Of a stretch of 64,000 nt of DNA, positions 38,793 through 48,254 are shown one piece after another. The notes beneath the pieces are model-generated. The model had not been told where the DNA came from. It saw nothing but the letters and a program-made list of their open reading frames with translations, and ran no database searches. Origin of the DNA: Micromonospora violae (GTDB taxonomy: Bacteria; Actinomycetota; Actinomycetes; Mycobacteriales; Micromonosporaceae); assembly GCF_004217135.1 (NCBI RefSeq), contig NZ_SHKK01000001.1, forward strand, positions 1,054,001-1,118,000, in the 5' to 3' direction. Within the stretch, counting starts at the first letter, position 1. Each line of letters opens with the position of its first letter. The translations under genes and the position numbers were made by a program.

Positions 38793-38856
38793 ATGCGCAT
38801 CTGCGTCGCCTGTCGAGTGGACCAGCGCACCGTTGTTCGTATCGGCAGTTGGGGCG
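38793..38856 (+). pseudogene. 5' part of the Cys-rich gene, copy 2
   Basis: Codes MRICVACRVDQRTVVRIGSW plus one Gly, identical in protein to the start of the 26127 gene and with the same GGAGGAGGG-type site. It breaks at the left end of the IS21 element; the rest is at 42783-43135. Confidence 0.85.
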
Positions 38857-38877
38857 TGTCAACGGCGGACTGGAACT

Positions 38878-40584
38878 GGATCTGGCCCACTTTCCGTGAT
38901 CAGGACTGACCCGGCTCGGGGTACCAAGTCCACTGTGTAGGGTGCGTCGTGCGATCGGCTGATCTTGTTGCGGTCCTGCCTCATCTGGCACCTGTCGTGG
39001 TTGAGCGAGTGGATCGGCAGTCAGCTGGCCTGCGGATATGGGCGCGAGCGCGAGCCCGTCGTGCGGCGTGTACCGGTTGTGGGCGTCGGGCCCGGCGGGT
39101 TCACAGCCGCTACGAACGTCGACTCAGCGATGCCGCGGTGGCTGGCCAGCCGGTGGAGATCCGGTTGCGGGTCCGCCGGTTCTTCTGCGACACGGTGCGC
39201 TGCCCGGTCCACACGTTCGCCGAGCAAGTCAGCGGGTTGACCTGCAGGTATGGGCGGCGCAGTCCGCTGCTTCGCCAGACGCTGGAGAAGATCGGGCTGG
39301 CGCTTGCCGGTCGAGCGGGTGCCCGGCTGGCCGGCCGCCTCGGTCTGGTGACCAGCCGCAGCAGCGTCCTGAGGCTGGTCCGCGCCCTGCCCGACCCGCC
39401 GGTCGGGAGGCTCACCGCGGTGGGCGTGGATGACTTCGCCCTGCGCCGAGGCCACCGCTACGCGACGGTGCTGGTCGACGTCGACACCCGCCGGCCGATC
39501 GATCTGCTACCCGATCGTGAAGCGGCCACCCTCGCCACCTGGCTGGGGCAGCATCCGAGCGTGCAGGTTATCTGCCGAGATCGCGCCAGCGCCTACGCCG
39601 AGGGCGCCCGCACCGGTGCGCCCCAGGCTATCCAGGTGGCCGACCGGTGGCATCTGTGGCACAACCTCGCCGAACACGTCGAGAAGACCGTCGCCCGTCA
39701 CCACCGCTGCCTCACCACCGCGCCGCCGCAGCCCGCACTGACGGCCACGGAGGACCTGATCCAGGTTGCCGTCGATGCCACTACCCAACGGGCAGAGCAG
39801 GGACTGTTGGTGCCTCGAACCCGGCGCCGTTATGAGCAGGTTCAGGCGCTCTGGGCTGAGGGCCACAGCATCCGGGAGATCACCAGGCGACTCGACCTCG
39901 CCCGCGGCACCGTGCGCCGCTTCGCCCGCGCCGGCAGTGTCGATGAGCTCCTGGCCAAACCTCGCGCCGGGCGGCCCAGCATCCTCGACGACCACCTCGA
40001 CTACCTGCACCAACGCCTCAACGATGGCATCACCAACGCCACCGAACTGTTCGCCGAGATCCGCGCCCGTGGCTACCGCGGCAGTGCCACCACCCTGCGC
40101 ACCTACCTGCAACCCCTACGAGCTGTCGCCACGCCACCACCAGCCCGACCCCGGCCGCCGAAAGTTCGCCGGATCACCGCCTGGTTGCTGCGCCACCCCG
40201 ACGCACTGCACCCTGACGACCAAGTCGGCCTCGCCACGATCCGTGCTGCCTGCCCGCACCTGAACGCTGTTGCGGACCACGTCAACGCGTTCGCGGAGAT
40301 CCTTACCGGCCGCCACGGGCACCGCCTCAATGCCTGGATCACCGCAGTGACCGCAGACGACCAGCCCGACCTGCACTCGTTCATCGCTGGTCTGCGCCGT
40401 GACCACGACGCCGTCCTCAACGGCCTGACCCTTCCCTACAGCTCCGGCGTCGTCGAAGGACACGTCAACCGAATCAAAATGATCAAGCGACAGATGTATG
40501 GCCGCGCGAACCTCGACCTGCTCCGCAAGCGAGTCCTGCTGAGCTGACCGGGTCAATCCCGATCACGGAAAGTGGGTCAGATCC
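38878..40584. mobile_element. ISL3-family insertion sequence nested in IS21
   Basis: 1707 bp. Inverted repeats GGATCTG(G/A)CCCACTTTCC at both ends and an 8-bp duplication CTGGAACT (38870-38877 and 40585-40592), the size known for ISL3. It entered the left end of the IS21 element 21 bp from its tip. Confidence 0.93.
38949..40547 (+). CDS. ISL3-family transposase
   Basis: 532 residues, intact. It has an N-terminal zinc-finger region ([19 protein letters not shown] and [13 protein letters not shown]). The DDE domain has [20 protein letters not shown] (first Asp), [14 protein letters not shown] and [15 protein letters not shown] (second Asp), and the C-terminal [19 protein letters not shown] (Glu). 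An internal helix-turn-helix ([19 protein letters not shown]) is also present, as in long ISL3 members. Confidence 0.95.
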   Translation: MRSADLVAVLPHLAPVVVERVDRQSAGLRIWARARARRAACTGCGRRARRVHSRYERRLSDAAVAGQPVEIRLRVRRFFCDTVRCPVHTFAEQVSGLTCRYGRRSPLLRQTLEKIGLALAGRAGARLAGRLGLVTSRSSVLRLVRALPDPPVGRLTAVGVDDFALRRGHRYATVLVDVDTRRPIDLLPDREAATLATWLGQHPSVQVICRDRASAYAEGARTGAPQAIQVADRWHLWHNLAEHVEKTVARHHRCLTTAPPQPALTATEDLIQVAVDATTQRAEQGLLVPRTRRRYEQVQALWAEGHSIREITRRLDLARGTVRRFARAGSVDELLAKPRAGRPSILDDHLDYLHQRLNDGITNATELFAEIRARGYRGSATTLRTYLQPLRAVATPPPARPRPPKVRRITAWLLRHPDALHPDDQVGLATIRAACPHLNAVADHVNAFAEILTGRHGHRLNAWITAVTADDQPDLHSFIAGLRRDHDAVLNGLTLPYSSGVVEGHVNRIKMIKRQMYGRANLDLLRKRVLLS

Positions 40585-40639
40585 CTGGAACTGACCCCCT
40601 AACGACGGATTGGGATTGACCCCCCGCAGGTCGTTCGTG

Positions 40640-41434
40640 CTACTTGTCGCGGTCCTTTGCGAGGAGTTCTCGGCGGGCTCTGGTGCGGTAGGACTCGCCT
40701 GCGAGGGTGAGGACTTCGGCGTGGTGCACGAGGCGGTCGATCATCGCGGCGGCGACGACTTCGTCGCCGAAGACTTCGCCCCACCGCCCGAACGGCAGGT
40801 TCGAGGTGACGAGGATGGAGCCGGTCTCGTAGCGAGATGCGACGAGTTGGAAGAACAGGTTCGCCGCGTCGGTGTCGAAGGGGATGTAGCCGACTTCGTC
40901 GACGATGATGAGTTTGTAGCGGCGGATCTTCTTCAGCTCGGCTTCCAGGGCGCCGCGGTGGTGGGCTCGGGCGAGGCGGTCGATCCAGTTCGTCGCGGTG
41001 TCGAACAGGACCGAGTAGCCGGACTGGGTGGCTTTGATCCCGAGTCCGATCGCCAGGTGGGTTTTGCCCAGGCCGGGCGGGCCGAGCAGGATCACGTTCT
41101 CCGCTTTCGGGATGAACGTCGCCGTGGCCAGGTGCGCGAGGACGTCCTTGCGCAGGCTCGGCAGGTGGTCGAGGTTGAAGTCTTCCAGGGTCTTGATCGC
41201 TGGGAAGTGCGCGGTGCGGATCCGCATCGTCGTGCCGGCGGACTCGCGGTCGGCGACTTGCCGTTCCAACACGGCGGCGAGGTACTCCTCGTGCGACCAG
41301 TTCGCCTGTCTGGCCTGGTCGGCCAAGGTCTCCCAGGTCCGCCCGATGGTGGGCGTCTTGAGGACTCTGGTGAGGTAGGAGAGCTTGGATCCCAGCCCGT
41401 CCGGTGTCGGTCTGCTCTTCGTTGTCGTGGTCAT
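40640..41434 (-). CDS. istB: IS21-family helper ATPase IstB
   Basis: AAA+ ATPase of 264 residues that assembles on target DNA and activates IstA. It has the Walker A motif GPPGLGKTHLA, Walker B LIIVDEVGYIPFD, and SNLPFGRWGEVFGD, the IstB signature. It follows istA directly (the stop of istA is next to its ATG), so the two are co-translated. Confidence 0.95.
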   Translation of the reverse strand: MTTTTKSRPTPDGLGSKLSYLTRVLKTPTIGRTWETLADQARQANWSHEEYLAAVLERQVADRESAGTTMRIRTAHFPAIKTLEDFNLDHLPSLRKDVLAHLATATFIPKAENVILLGPPGLGKTHLAIGLGIKATQSGYSVLFDTATNWIDRLARAHHRGALEAELKKIRRYKLIIVDEVGYIPFDTDAANLFFQLVASRYETGSILVTSNLPFGRWGEVFGDEVVAAAMIDRLVHHAEVLTLAGESYRTRARRELLAKDRDK

Positions 41435-42715
41435 CTACGTCCCTTCGGCTGCGTTTTTCTGGACCGCCTCACGGTTGGGGCGGGGGTCGAAGTCCACGCC
41501 GAACAGGGCGTCGTAGTCCGGCAAGGCACGGATCGCCACGACGTGTCCATCGGCGTGAGAACGAGTCGAGGCCTGCCGCCGGCGGGCGGCCAAGTCCTGG
41601 CGCAGCAGCCGGGCGGTGGCCTGATGCTCGGGATCGGTGATCGTGCGAGCGTGACCCCAGTCGCGGTCGTGATCAGCCACGACCTGCCCGGCGCACGAGG
41701 CGACCATCCGGGCGGGGGTGGCGAGCACGTCGACGAACCTGCCGATGCACCGAGGGTCCACGGAGTAGTCGTTGCCGTCGATACGCACGTAGTAGTCCCG
41801 CCCTAGCCGCACCCGGTGCGTGAGCCCGATCGCCGGCGCCACCGGCGGCAGAGCCACCATCGCGGCCCGGTCCGCCGCCCACCTGGCCGTGGGCGTCGTC
41901 GAGCCGATCGCCCGCAGGACGCAGGTGTTCGCGCGCTGCACGAGCCAGTCGCTGATCTGAACGTTGAAGTCGAACGGCGAGGTGAACACCCGCCCGGGCA
42001 GGAACGAGGTCTCGAAGAACCCGTTGCGCCGCTCGACCAACCCCTTGAACTCCGGATCCCTGGGCGGGGCCAGGCGAATGCGCACCCCTATCGTCCCGGC
42101 GAACGACGCCGCCTCCGTCGTGAGCTTCCCGGTACCGCCGATCGCGGCCTCCCGGTCCCAGACCAACGTTCGTGGACAGGCGCCCCACCCGGCGACGATC
42201 TCCCACATCCCCGCCAGGATGTCTCCGGCCTTGCGACTGGGGATCATGACCGCGTCCGTGACTCGCGAGTACCCGCAGGTCATCGCGAGCACCGGCAGGA
42301 TCCGCTCAGCCCCGCCACCAACCGGGATCGGCTGAGGTGGGAACCACAGGTCACACTGGGCAACCTCGCCCGGGTCGTACTCCACTCGATCGGTCGGGTC
42401 CGGTGGAACGAACAACGGACGCAGCTCCCGAACCCGGTCTTTCAGGATCGTCAGCGACTTCGTCCACCCGATCCGCTCAGCGATCACCGTCGCCGGCATC
42501 CGCGGGAACTCCGCGAGCAACGCCCGGATCTGCGGCTCGACCTCGTCCACACACGAACCGCGAGGGCCACGCTCACGCGACGGCGGCGCATCAGCCCGAA
42601 GCGCCGAACGGACCGTGTTACGCGCCAAACCCAACCGCCGCGCAATCTCCTTGATCGGAACACCCTCAGCCCGATGCAACCGACGGATCTCAGCCCAGTC
42701 TTCCAATGCGATCAC
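41435..42715 (-). CDS. istA: IS21-family transposase IstA
   Basis: 426 residues. N-terminal helix-turn-helix (EGVPIKEIARRLGLARNTVR), then the DDE core with EVAQCDLWFPPQPI (first Asp), PRTLVWDREAAIGG (second Asp) and FKGLVERRNGFFETSF (Glu). The C-terminal beta-barrel region is present. It is intact. Confidence 0.95.
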   Translation of the reverse strand: MIALEDWAEIRRLHRAEGVPIKEIARRLGLARNTVRSALRADAPPSRERGPRGSCVDEVEPQIRALLAEFPRMPATVIAERIGWTKSLTILKDRVRELRPLFVPPDPTDRVEYDPGEVAQCDLWFPPQPIPVGGGAERILPVLAMTCGYSRVTDAVMIPSRKAGDILAGMWEIVAGWGACPRTLVWDREAAIGGTGKLTTEAASFAGTIGVRIRLAPPRDPEFKGLVERRNGFFETSFLPGRVFTSPFDFNVQISDWLVQRANTCVLRAIGSTTPTARWAADRAAMVALPPVAPAIGLTHRVRLGRDYYVRIDGNDYSVDPRCIGRFVDVLATPARMVASCAGQVVADHDRDWGHARTITDPEHQATARLLRQDLAARRRQASTRSHADGHVVAIRALPDYDALFGVDFDPRPNREAVQKNAAEGT

Positions 42716-42782
42716 CCCTCCAGCCTCGGAGGGGTCAGTCCCAATCCGCCGCTAGAGGGTCAGTCTCAGCGCGTCGTCGACA

Positions 42783-43135
42783 GGGGCGTGCCGCACGGTA
42801 CTCCCGGGCACCAGGTCAACTACCGCTGGAGAAACCTGTCCGCCTGTCCTCGGTGTGGGGCCGGCCTTCTCGTGTACTTCGATCATGATTGTTTCCACCA
42901 GCCCTGGGAGGAGCCGTGGGACATGGACTGGTCGTGGCCGATCGCGGTTGACGGAGTTCAACGGTTGAACGCTGCTCTTGCCCGGTGCCCGGATCCGTTG
43001 CAGCCGTCGTGCGAGTGCCCTGTGCACCGGTCGTTGCGGAACAGCATCGAGAGCGCGCCGTCGCGTGCGGTTCCGGTGACGGTCGTGCTGACCGAGGAAG
43101 GGCTGCCACAGTTACGGTCAGCACCCATGCGGTGA
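42783..43135 (+). pseudogene. 3' part of the Cys-rich gene, copy 2
   Basis: Continues VPHGTPGHQVNYRWRNLSAC to the stop at 43135 with ~85% identity by eye to the 26127 gene product (DHDCFHQPWEEPWDMDWSWP retained). Joining it to 38793-38856 after removing the IS21 unit and one GGGGCG restores the frame exactly. Confidence 0.85.
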
Positions 43136-43198
43136 GGTGGGCGCGGCACGGTGGCAGGGCCAGCGGGGCGATCAGACCTGGTGGGATTCTGTATGGGG

Positions 43199-43336
43199 CC
43201 CCCGGTTTACCCCCCGAAAACCCCGCTCAATCGCTGACGAAGGGTGACAACGAGTGATGAGCGCCAGGCGGTGTCTCCGCAGCTCAGCGACCACTTCGGC
43301 AAGCAATGACAAGCTCGATCTGATTACCTTCGGTAA
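43199..43336. repeat. Class 2 right arm, copy 2
   Basis: Nearly the same as 26598-26745 (GGTTTACCCCCCGAAAACCC, GGGTGACAA, AGCAATGACAAGC, CGGTAACAAGGGG), but here the sequence after CAAGGGG is the tRNA-Pro core (att copy 3). It is the right end of the unit that begins at att copy 2. Confidence 0.75.
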
Positions 43337-43371
43337 CAAGGGGTCGTCGGTTCGAATCCGGCCGTCCCGAC
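43337..43371 (+). repeat. att copy 3
   Basis: 35 bp of the tRNA-Pro 3' sequence, from CAAGGGGTCGTCGG to CCCGAC. The part left of CAAGGGG that other copies share (CTGGGGGT) is absent and replaced by the class 2 arm (CGGTAA). Confidence 0.9.
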
Positions 43372-43635
43372 CGGTTGACCTGGGGAGATGAAGATCTTCT
43401 CCGGTAACGGCGGTAACATCCGGTAACGGATGATCTTTGTTCGCCGTAACGGCGATGATCGTTGGCGACCATGCTGCTGAATTTCGAACGCTCTGACCTG
43501 CCGTTTCGTCTGCGTCCTGGACGGAGCGGCATTTCGGTCTCTAGATTCCGCGTCAAGTGCTGCAGCTGCTGCCAGATGTCGCTTCGTTGGGTGGCTCGGC
43601 AATCCTCCTCACGGCAGGGCCGTCGGCTGGCGCCT
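43372..43635. repeat. Class 1 left arm, copy 1
   Basis: Matches 53662-53920. The first ~60 bases are nearly identical (TTGACCTGGGGAGATGAAGA and three CGGTAAC words at 43402-43427). Weaker similarity continues through CTCTGACCTGCCGTTTC and GTCAAGTGCTGCAG. No gene is present. The CGGTAAC cluster is a likely integrase arm region. Confidence 0.75.
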
Positions 43636-43704
43636 CGTGTTTCCGGGGAGTTGGTGGGCAGGGGGGCAGATCCCGCGGGTTCCGCGTCGTGGTAGGAAAA
43701 GGCC

Positions 43705-44847
43705 GTGCCGACCGCCGTTGATGATGATCTGTTCGACCGTGCGGGTGAGCTGAAGCAGCAGCTGGTGGCGTTCTCACAGCAGCGGCGTTATGACCGGGCG
43801 TTCGACGATGTGCTGGAGGATCAGCATGACGGTCGGGTTCCGCTCGACGAGCACACCTTGATGATTTTGTGGGACTACTTCGTCCTGGAGCATCGGCTGC
43901 CAGACGGCCGGACGGTGGTGGAACAGTTCGTCGCCGCGCACCCGGAGTTGTCCGAGCAGGAGCAGCGGATGCTGCTCGGGTGGCGGGACGTGGTGCAGGG
44001 GCCCTTCGAGGTGCAGAGGCGCGACGGGGCGACGCTGGTCGTGGTGAACCTCGTGGATGACCTGACCTACCGAGTGCGTTCCAACATGGGTCCGTCGGTG
44101 TTCCGACGCACGCCGCGTCGGTCGTTTCTGCTCGCTCGGCTGGTAGCGGTGGGCGAGGAGTGGATGATCAGCGGCCCGATGAGCGTGTGGCGGGCACAGG
44201 AGCGGGACGTCGCTTACGAGATGGCGTTGGAGATGTCGCTGCGTGTGCCGGAGGCGGTGTACCGGAACCCGGAGAAGCTGGCTCAAGCGTGGGAGCTGCA
44301 ACGTCAGGATCGGGATCGGTTTGTGCGGTTCTTCGGCAGCGACCTGGTGGTGGTGACTGGCGATCAGGTGGCCGACCGGATGACCGGTTTCTACGCGTTC
44401 TGCCGTGCCGAAGTTTCTGGCACGTCGTCCTCTACCGTGGCTGCTGACGATGCGGTGTTCGAGTTGCCGCCGGATGTCGTGGATGCGGAGACGGTGGCGA
44501 TGATTTACGACGAGGTCGACGGGTTGGGTTTCTACGCCGAGTTCGGGTTGGTGGAGGCGGCGTTCGCGGATCCGGATTTGCTGCGCCGCCGTCGCTATCG
44601 GGAGCACACGCTGGCGTACCTGCAGGATGACAGCGTCGGCCCGCTGGTGCTGCGTCGGCTGGCCGCGCGTGATCCCGAGCGGGCCAGTGTGGTGTTCCGG
44701 CGGCTGTTGAAGAAGCCGCGTTTCGACTGGACCCGTGACGGCGAGGTACTTCTCCGCGCATACAAGCCGGAGTACTCCCGACGGGCGCCGCGACCGCGGG
44801 TCAGCCCAGTCAGCGAGCGGCTGGCCGCGTACGCCGGCCGTCGCTGA
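43705..44847 (+). CDS. Hypothetical protein, 380 aa
   Basis: Starts GTG at 43705 (MPTAVDDDLFDRAGELKQQL). It begins with a helical region, LMILWDYFVLEHRLPDGRTV and PELSEQEQRMLLGWRDVVQG, which resembles uncharacterised proteins related to SEC-C-bearing families, then a beta-rich region (GPFEVQRRDGATLVVVNLVD). No catalytic motif is recognised. It is the first gene of the class 1 cassette. Nothing overlaps it. Confidence 0.7.
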   Translation: MPTAVDDDLFDRAGELKQQLVAFSQQRRYDRAFDDVLEDQHDGRVPLDEHTLMILWDYFVLEHRLPDGRTVVEQFVAAHPELSEQEQRMLLGWRDVVQGPFEVQRRDGATLVVVNLVDDLTYRVRSNMGPSVFRRTPRRSFLLARLVAVGEEWMISGPMSVWRAQERDVAYEMALEMSLRVPEAVYRNPEKLAQAWELQRQDRDRFVRFFGSDLVVVTGDQVADRMTGFYAFCRAEVSGTSSSTVAADDAVFELPPDVVDAETVAMIYDEVDGLGFYAEFGLVEAAFADPDLLRRRRYREHTLAYLQDDSVGPLVLRRLAARDPERASVVFRRLLKKPRFDWTRDGEVLLRAYKPEYSRRAPRPRVSPVSERLAAYAGRR

Positions 44848-44854
44848 GGCGCCG

Positions 44855-45110
44855 TCAGGTGCTGGGCCAGGTCCATTCGGGTCTGGGCCGGGCTGGGAAC
44901 GGGGTGAGGCCGAGGTAACGCCGGTAGGCGGCGTGGATCCAGGCGGTCACCGTGTGCGGCGGGAACGCCAGGTCGGCGAGGGTGACCTCGCCCATGCCAT
45001 CCGGGCCTTGGCAGGTGGCGGCGATGCCGCGTGCCTCGTTCGTGTAATCGATCGAGGTGACGGTGACCGGAGTGCCCAGCAGGGTGGCCGGGGTGGGATA
45101 GGGCGGCGCG
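44855..45110 (-). pseudogene. Remnant of an unknown coding sequence
   Basis: The frame that ends at 44855 reads TLLGTPVTVTSIDYTNEARG, CQGPDGMGEVTLADLAF and AWIHAAYRRYLGLTPFP, clearly protein-like. There is no ATG, GTG or TTG between it and the divergent gene at 45148, so it is probably a 5'-truncated gene, or starts from a non-standard codon. Confidence 0.5.
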
Positions 45111-45147
45111 TTCCCGCAGCCGAGTCGCGGTCTGCTGAGATGGACAG

Positions 45148-46377
45148 ATGACCGGTGACGAGCTGACGGTGTTGGTGGATCGGCTGCGCTGGGATCGCCG
45201 GCGGGATCCCTACCGGGGTCGACGGGAGTACTCGCAGACCGCCCGGCAGGTGGCCGAGGAGTGTGATCGGTTGGTCGGCGAGGGTCGGGCGGATCTCGCG
45301 GTGCCGGTGTTGCGCAAGGCCGTCGACCGCATCACGCGGGCCCTGATGTATCTGGATGACTCCTCCGGGATCATCGGAGATGACCTGCAGGAGCTCATGG
45401 ACCTGTACGCGAAGGCATGCGTGGCGGCACCGCCGAACCCGCTCACCCTGGCCGGTTGGCTGGTCAGGCTGGAGTGCGACGGTCCCGGCTGGCCCCGCGT
45501 CCGACTGGCCGACTTCGGTCCCGCGCTGGGGAAGCGGGGGATCGCGGAGGTGGAGCGGCTGGTCACCGAGCGGGCACGTGTGGCCGACCCGGAGTCGTGG
45601 ACCGGCGCGTTCGCGGTGCGTGACCTCCGTGAGCAGCTCGCCGAGGTGTCCGGGGACGTCGACCGGTACGTCGCGGTGCTGGCCGAGCATCTGGCCAGCG
45701 CCGTGCAGTACCAACGGATCGCCGAGGCGTTACGTGCGGCAGGACGCCGGGACGAGGCGGTCGACTGGGCCCGGCGGGGCGTGGCCGCCAGCGCGGGCTC
45801 GCCCTACACCGACCGGCTCCGCGACATCCTGGTCGACATGCTCGTCGGCGCCGGCGACACGCCGGGTGCCGTGCGGGTCCGGCGGGAGGAGTTCGCACGG
45901 CATCCCACCGCTGCCGGGTACCGATCCTTGATCGACGCCGTGGAGACGGCCGGCGGCGACGATCCGACGACGTGGGCTCTGGGGGTGCTGCGTGAGCGGA
46001 TCACCCAGCAGCCGGCGTACGCCTCCGAACTGGTCGACGTGCTGCTGACAGTGGGCCGTGACGACCAGGCATGGCAGGAGGCCCAGCGCCACCGGCGGTG
46101 GCTCGGCGGGCCGCAGTGGCAGACCTTGCTGCAGAGGCGGGCCGTGACGCATCCGGAGGAGGTGATCCAGCCGTACCGGGACCTCGTCGAGCAGGCGATC
46201 CTCGATTCGGCCGACAGACGGCGCTACCGGCGGGCGATCGCGTTGCTCCCCGCCCTGCGAGCGGCGTACCAGGCCACCGGTGAACATGCGGTGTTTGGGA
46301 AGTACCTCGCGGAGCTGCGGGTTGAGCACAAGCGCCGGCCGACGTTCCTCAAGACCCTCGACGCTGCTGGGCTGTAG
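45148..46377 (+). CDS. DUF6880-type helical protein
   Basis: 409 residues, alpha-helical with TPR-like repeats: YQRIAEALRAAGRRDEAVDW then ARRGVAASAGSPYTDRLRDI. The C-terminal region (YRDLVEQAILDSADRRRYRR and FGKYLAELRVEHKRRPTFLK) is the one seen at the end of SWIM zinc-finger/DUF6880 proteins of actinobacteria. The SWIM finger itself is absent. The role is unknown. Confidence 0.75.
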   Translation: MTGDELTVLVDRLRWDRRRDPYRGRREYSQTARQVAEECDRLVGEGRADLAVPVLRKAVDRITRALMYLDDSSGIIGDDLQELMDLYAKACVAAPPNPLTLAGWLVRLECDGPGWPRVRLADFGPALGKRGIAEVERLVTERARVADPESWTGAFAVRDLREQLAEVSGDVDRYVAVLAEHLASAVQYQRIAEALRAAGRRDEAVDWARRGVAASAGSPYTDRLRDILVDMLVGAGDTPGAVRVRREEFARHPTAAGYRSLIDAVETAGGDDPTTWALGVLRERITQQPAYASELVDVLLTVGRDDQAWQEAQRHRRWLGGPQWQTLLQRRAVTHPEEVIQPYRDLVEQAILDSADRRRYRRAIALLPALRAAYQATGEHAVFGKYLAELRVEHKRRPTFLKTLDAAGL

Positions 46378-46530
46378 CTGACCGGTCTCCCGATTCCGGG
46401 TTGCTGGTGCAGTAGTCAGTTCGCAGCCTGGGCCGCCGTGCTGCTGATCGGCCGGGCTGGCCGTCTCGCGGTCGAGACGGAAGTGGACCTACCGTGGTTG
46501 CCGACGACCACGGCAACGGGAGTGGACAGC

Positions 46531-47001
46531 ATGCTCGATGTACGCCGCCTCGATCTCGAGGAAATCGCCACGGCGCTGCAGGACCAGAGCGCATACGAGT
46601 ACCACTGGCTCATTGACCCGGCCAGTGGGGAGATCATGATGTGGACGGCCGACGGCGGCATCGACGGGAAGACACCGGTGGACCTCGACGACCTCGACCT
46701 GGTCCAGATCGAGGCGCTACCGTCCTCCGTGTGGCACCGCGACATGGCCGACTTCGCCGAGCGGGTCAGCGACGAGCAGGTGCGCCGCAGGCTCCAGCGA
46801 GCCATCCAGGGCAGAGGCGCGTTCCGCCGGTTCAGGGACGAACTGCACGCGGAGTACCCGCACCTGCTGACAGCCTGGCATGCCTTTCAGCGGGCCCGGG
46901 CTACCCGCCGGGCCATTGACTGGCTTCTCGACAACTCCCTGATCGATGATGCTGCCGCGCGCAACTGTCGAAGCGAGCACCGAGATCCGGACGTGCCGTG
47001 A
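46531..47001 (+). CDS. UPF0158-family protein
   Basis: 156 residues. Starts MLDVRRLDLEEIATALQDQS; the family shows VDLDDLDLVQIEALPSSVWH, MADFAERV and GRGAFRRFRDELH, all seen here. The function is unknown. The ATG at 46531 follows CGGGAGTGG; an upstream start at 46438 would add a non-conserved leader. Confidence 0.85.
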   Translation: MLDVRRLDLEEIATALQDQSAYEYHWLIDPASGEIMMWTADGGIDGKTPVDLDDLDLVQIEALPSSVWHRDMADFAERVSDEQVRRRLQRAIQGRGAFRRFRDELHAEYPHLLTAWHAFQRARATRRAIDWLLDNSLIDDAAARNCRSEHRDPDVP

Positions 47002-47046
47002 GGCGAGCGGGCGAGTAGGCGGATCCGCGTGGCAGTAGGTAGGTCC

Positions 47047-47712
47047 CTACTCGATTTCTCCACGTAGTGCGGTCCGCCATGCGGAGACGCGAACCCGCAT
47101 GGCGGCGATCTCATTCGGCGTCAGACCATAGTCGGCGAAGTCTTCGTCGTCGAAGCGGTCGACGTGGCGAAGCATCGCGGCGAACATACCTCGGTCGAAT
47201 CCGTCGTCGGCGGCGTGTGCGAGCTCGCACAGCTGGTCGAGGGTGTACCGGCCACTGCCGATGGCGGCATCGATGTCGAGGAAGTCACGGGCAGCTGCGC
47301 GGTTGTAGAGGGCGTCCATCTTGCCGGCCATGACGTCGTCGGGGTGCAGGACCGGCCCGATGTCCATCTGGACGGGCGGCTGCGCGCGCCAGTTCGCAAC
47401 CAGTTCCACACGGTGCTGCTGGTCCGGGCGGGCTGGGTCGGTGACGTGCAGCCGAGCGAACGTGTCGAGTCGAAGGTCGATGTCGACGCGGTAGCCTTCG
47501 GTGCGGTAGGCGGCGATCACCTCGTCCACGGCGAGGGGGAAGTCGGCGCGGCGTTGCCAGTCGGCGAACAGGTCGACATCTTCGCTGGGGCGGTCGAGGA
47601 TTCCGTGTGCGGCGATCGCGTGCCCGCCGGCCAACGCGAACCCGTACCGACCGCCGACCTGCAGGGCGATTCGCGCCAGCCGGCGATGGATCGGTGGGGT
47701 CTTGTGGGCCAC
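47047..47712 (-). CDS. AbiEii-like nucleotidyltransferase
   Basis: 221 residues. The nucleotidyltransferase signature is visible: FALAGGHAIAAHGILDRPSE, with DVDLFADW giving the metal-binding Asp pair, then VDIDLRLDTFARLHV. AbiEii/AbiGii-type toxins add nucleotides to tRNA or other targets and occur in type IV toxin-antitoxin or abortive-infection pairs. It begins with GTG at 47712, overlapping the stop of the upstream gene by one base (TAGTG), so the two are coupled. Confidence 0.8.
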   Translation of the reverse strand: MAHKTPPIHRRLARIALQVGGRYGFALAGGHAIAAHGILDRPSEDVDLFADWQRRADFPLAVDEVIAAYRTEGYRVDIDLRLDTFARLHVTDPARPDQQHRVELVANWRAQPPVQMDIGPVLHPDDVMAGKMDALYNRAAARDFLDIDAAIGSGRYTLDQLCELAHAADDGFDRGMFAAMLRHVDRFDDEDFADYGLTPNEIAAMRVRVSAWRTALRGEIE

Positions 47713-48068
47713 TACGCGGCGTGTCGGCGAGCGTTGGCCAGCTCGGGGAATCGTGCCTCCCACAGTTGGCGAACCTGCGGGGGTACCACGAGGCCCGGCC
47801 ACAGACGCAGCAGGGTCGCGCCGTCCAACCATCGGGTGAGGTCGTCGGGTGCGGTGGCCTCGCGTAGCACGGTCTCGTACATACTTGCCAGGCGACGCGG
47901 GCTGTTCAGGTCGTAGCGCGCCCGCCCGGACCAGTCGAGCCGGCGATCCAGGCTCACCACCCCGGTCGTTGGTCCCCGTAGATCGTCGAGCCGGCCGGCG
48001 ACGACGTAGGGCCGCTGGTCGGCGTAGCGGGAACCGGCCGGTGCTCCGCCGGTGTTGGCACCACCCAT
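47712..48068 (-). CDS. Small partner protein of the AbiEii-like gene
   Basis: 118 residues, starts MGGANTGGAPAGSRYADQRP. It includes RLDDLRGPTTGVVSLDRRLDW and ends RQLWEARFPELANARRHAA. It does not show the winged helix of classical AbiEi that I can see, but it lies first in a two-gene unit and may be the antitoxin or a substrate-recognition partner. It is placed next to the class 1 right arm. Confidence 0.7.
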   Translation of the reverse strand: MGGANTGGAPAGSRYADQRPYVVAGRLDDLRGPTTGVVSLDRRLDWSGRARYDLNSPRRLASMYETVLREATAPDDLTRWLDGATLLRLWPGLVVPPQVRQLWEARFPELANARRHAA

Positions 48069-48254
48069 GGTTGACCAGCCTCCTCAGGCTGTTTCCTGAC
48101 GACAACGCCAAGACCCACGTTAGTCGACGTTGCTACGGGGAGGGGATCGCGTCACTGTGTCGGGCCGTCCAGTCTGTGATCGACGGCCGGGAGTTGCCGG
48201 CGATCGCGCGACGCAGGTGCCCGGCCGGACTGCCTGGCATGGGAAGCGCTTGAC

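Larger units (their letters stand above)
38857..42782. mobile_element. IS21-family insertion sequence (contains a nested ISL3 element)
   Basis: Ends TGTCAACGGCGG and, reversed, TGTCGACGACGC, with 5'-TG...CA-3' tips. A subterminal block, CGGATTGGGA(C/T)TGACC, is repeated inside both ends. The 6-bp GGGGCG flanks it (38851-38856, 42783-42788). Without the nested element it is ~2.2 kb, normal for IS21. istA and istB are intact. Confidence 0.88.
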
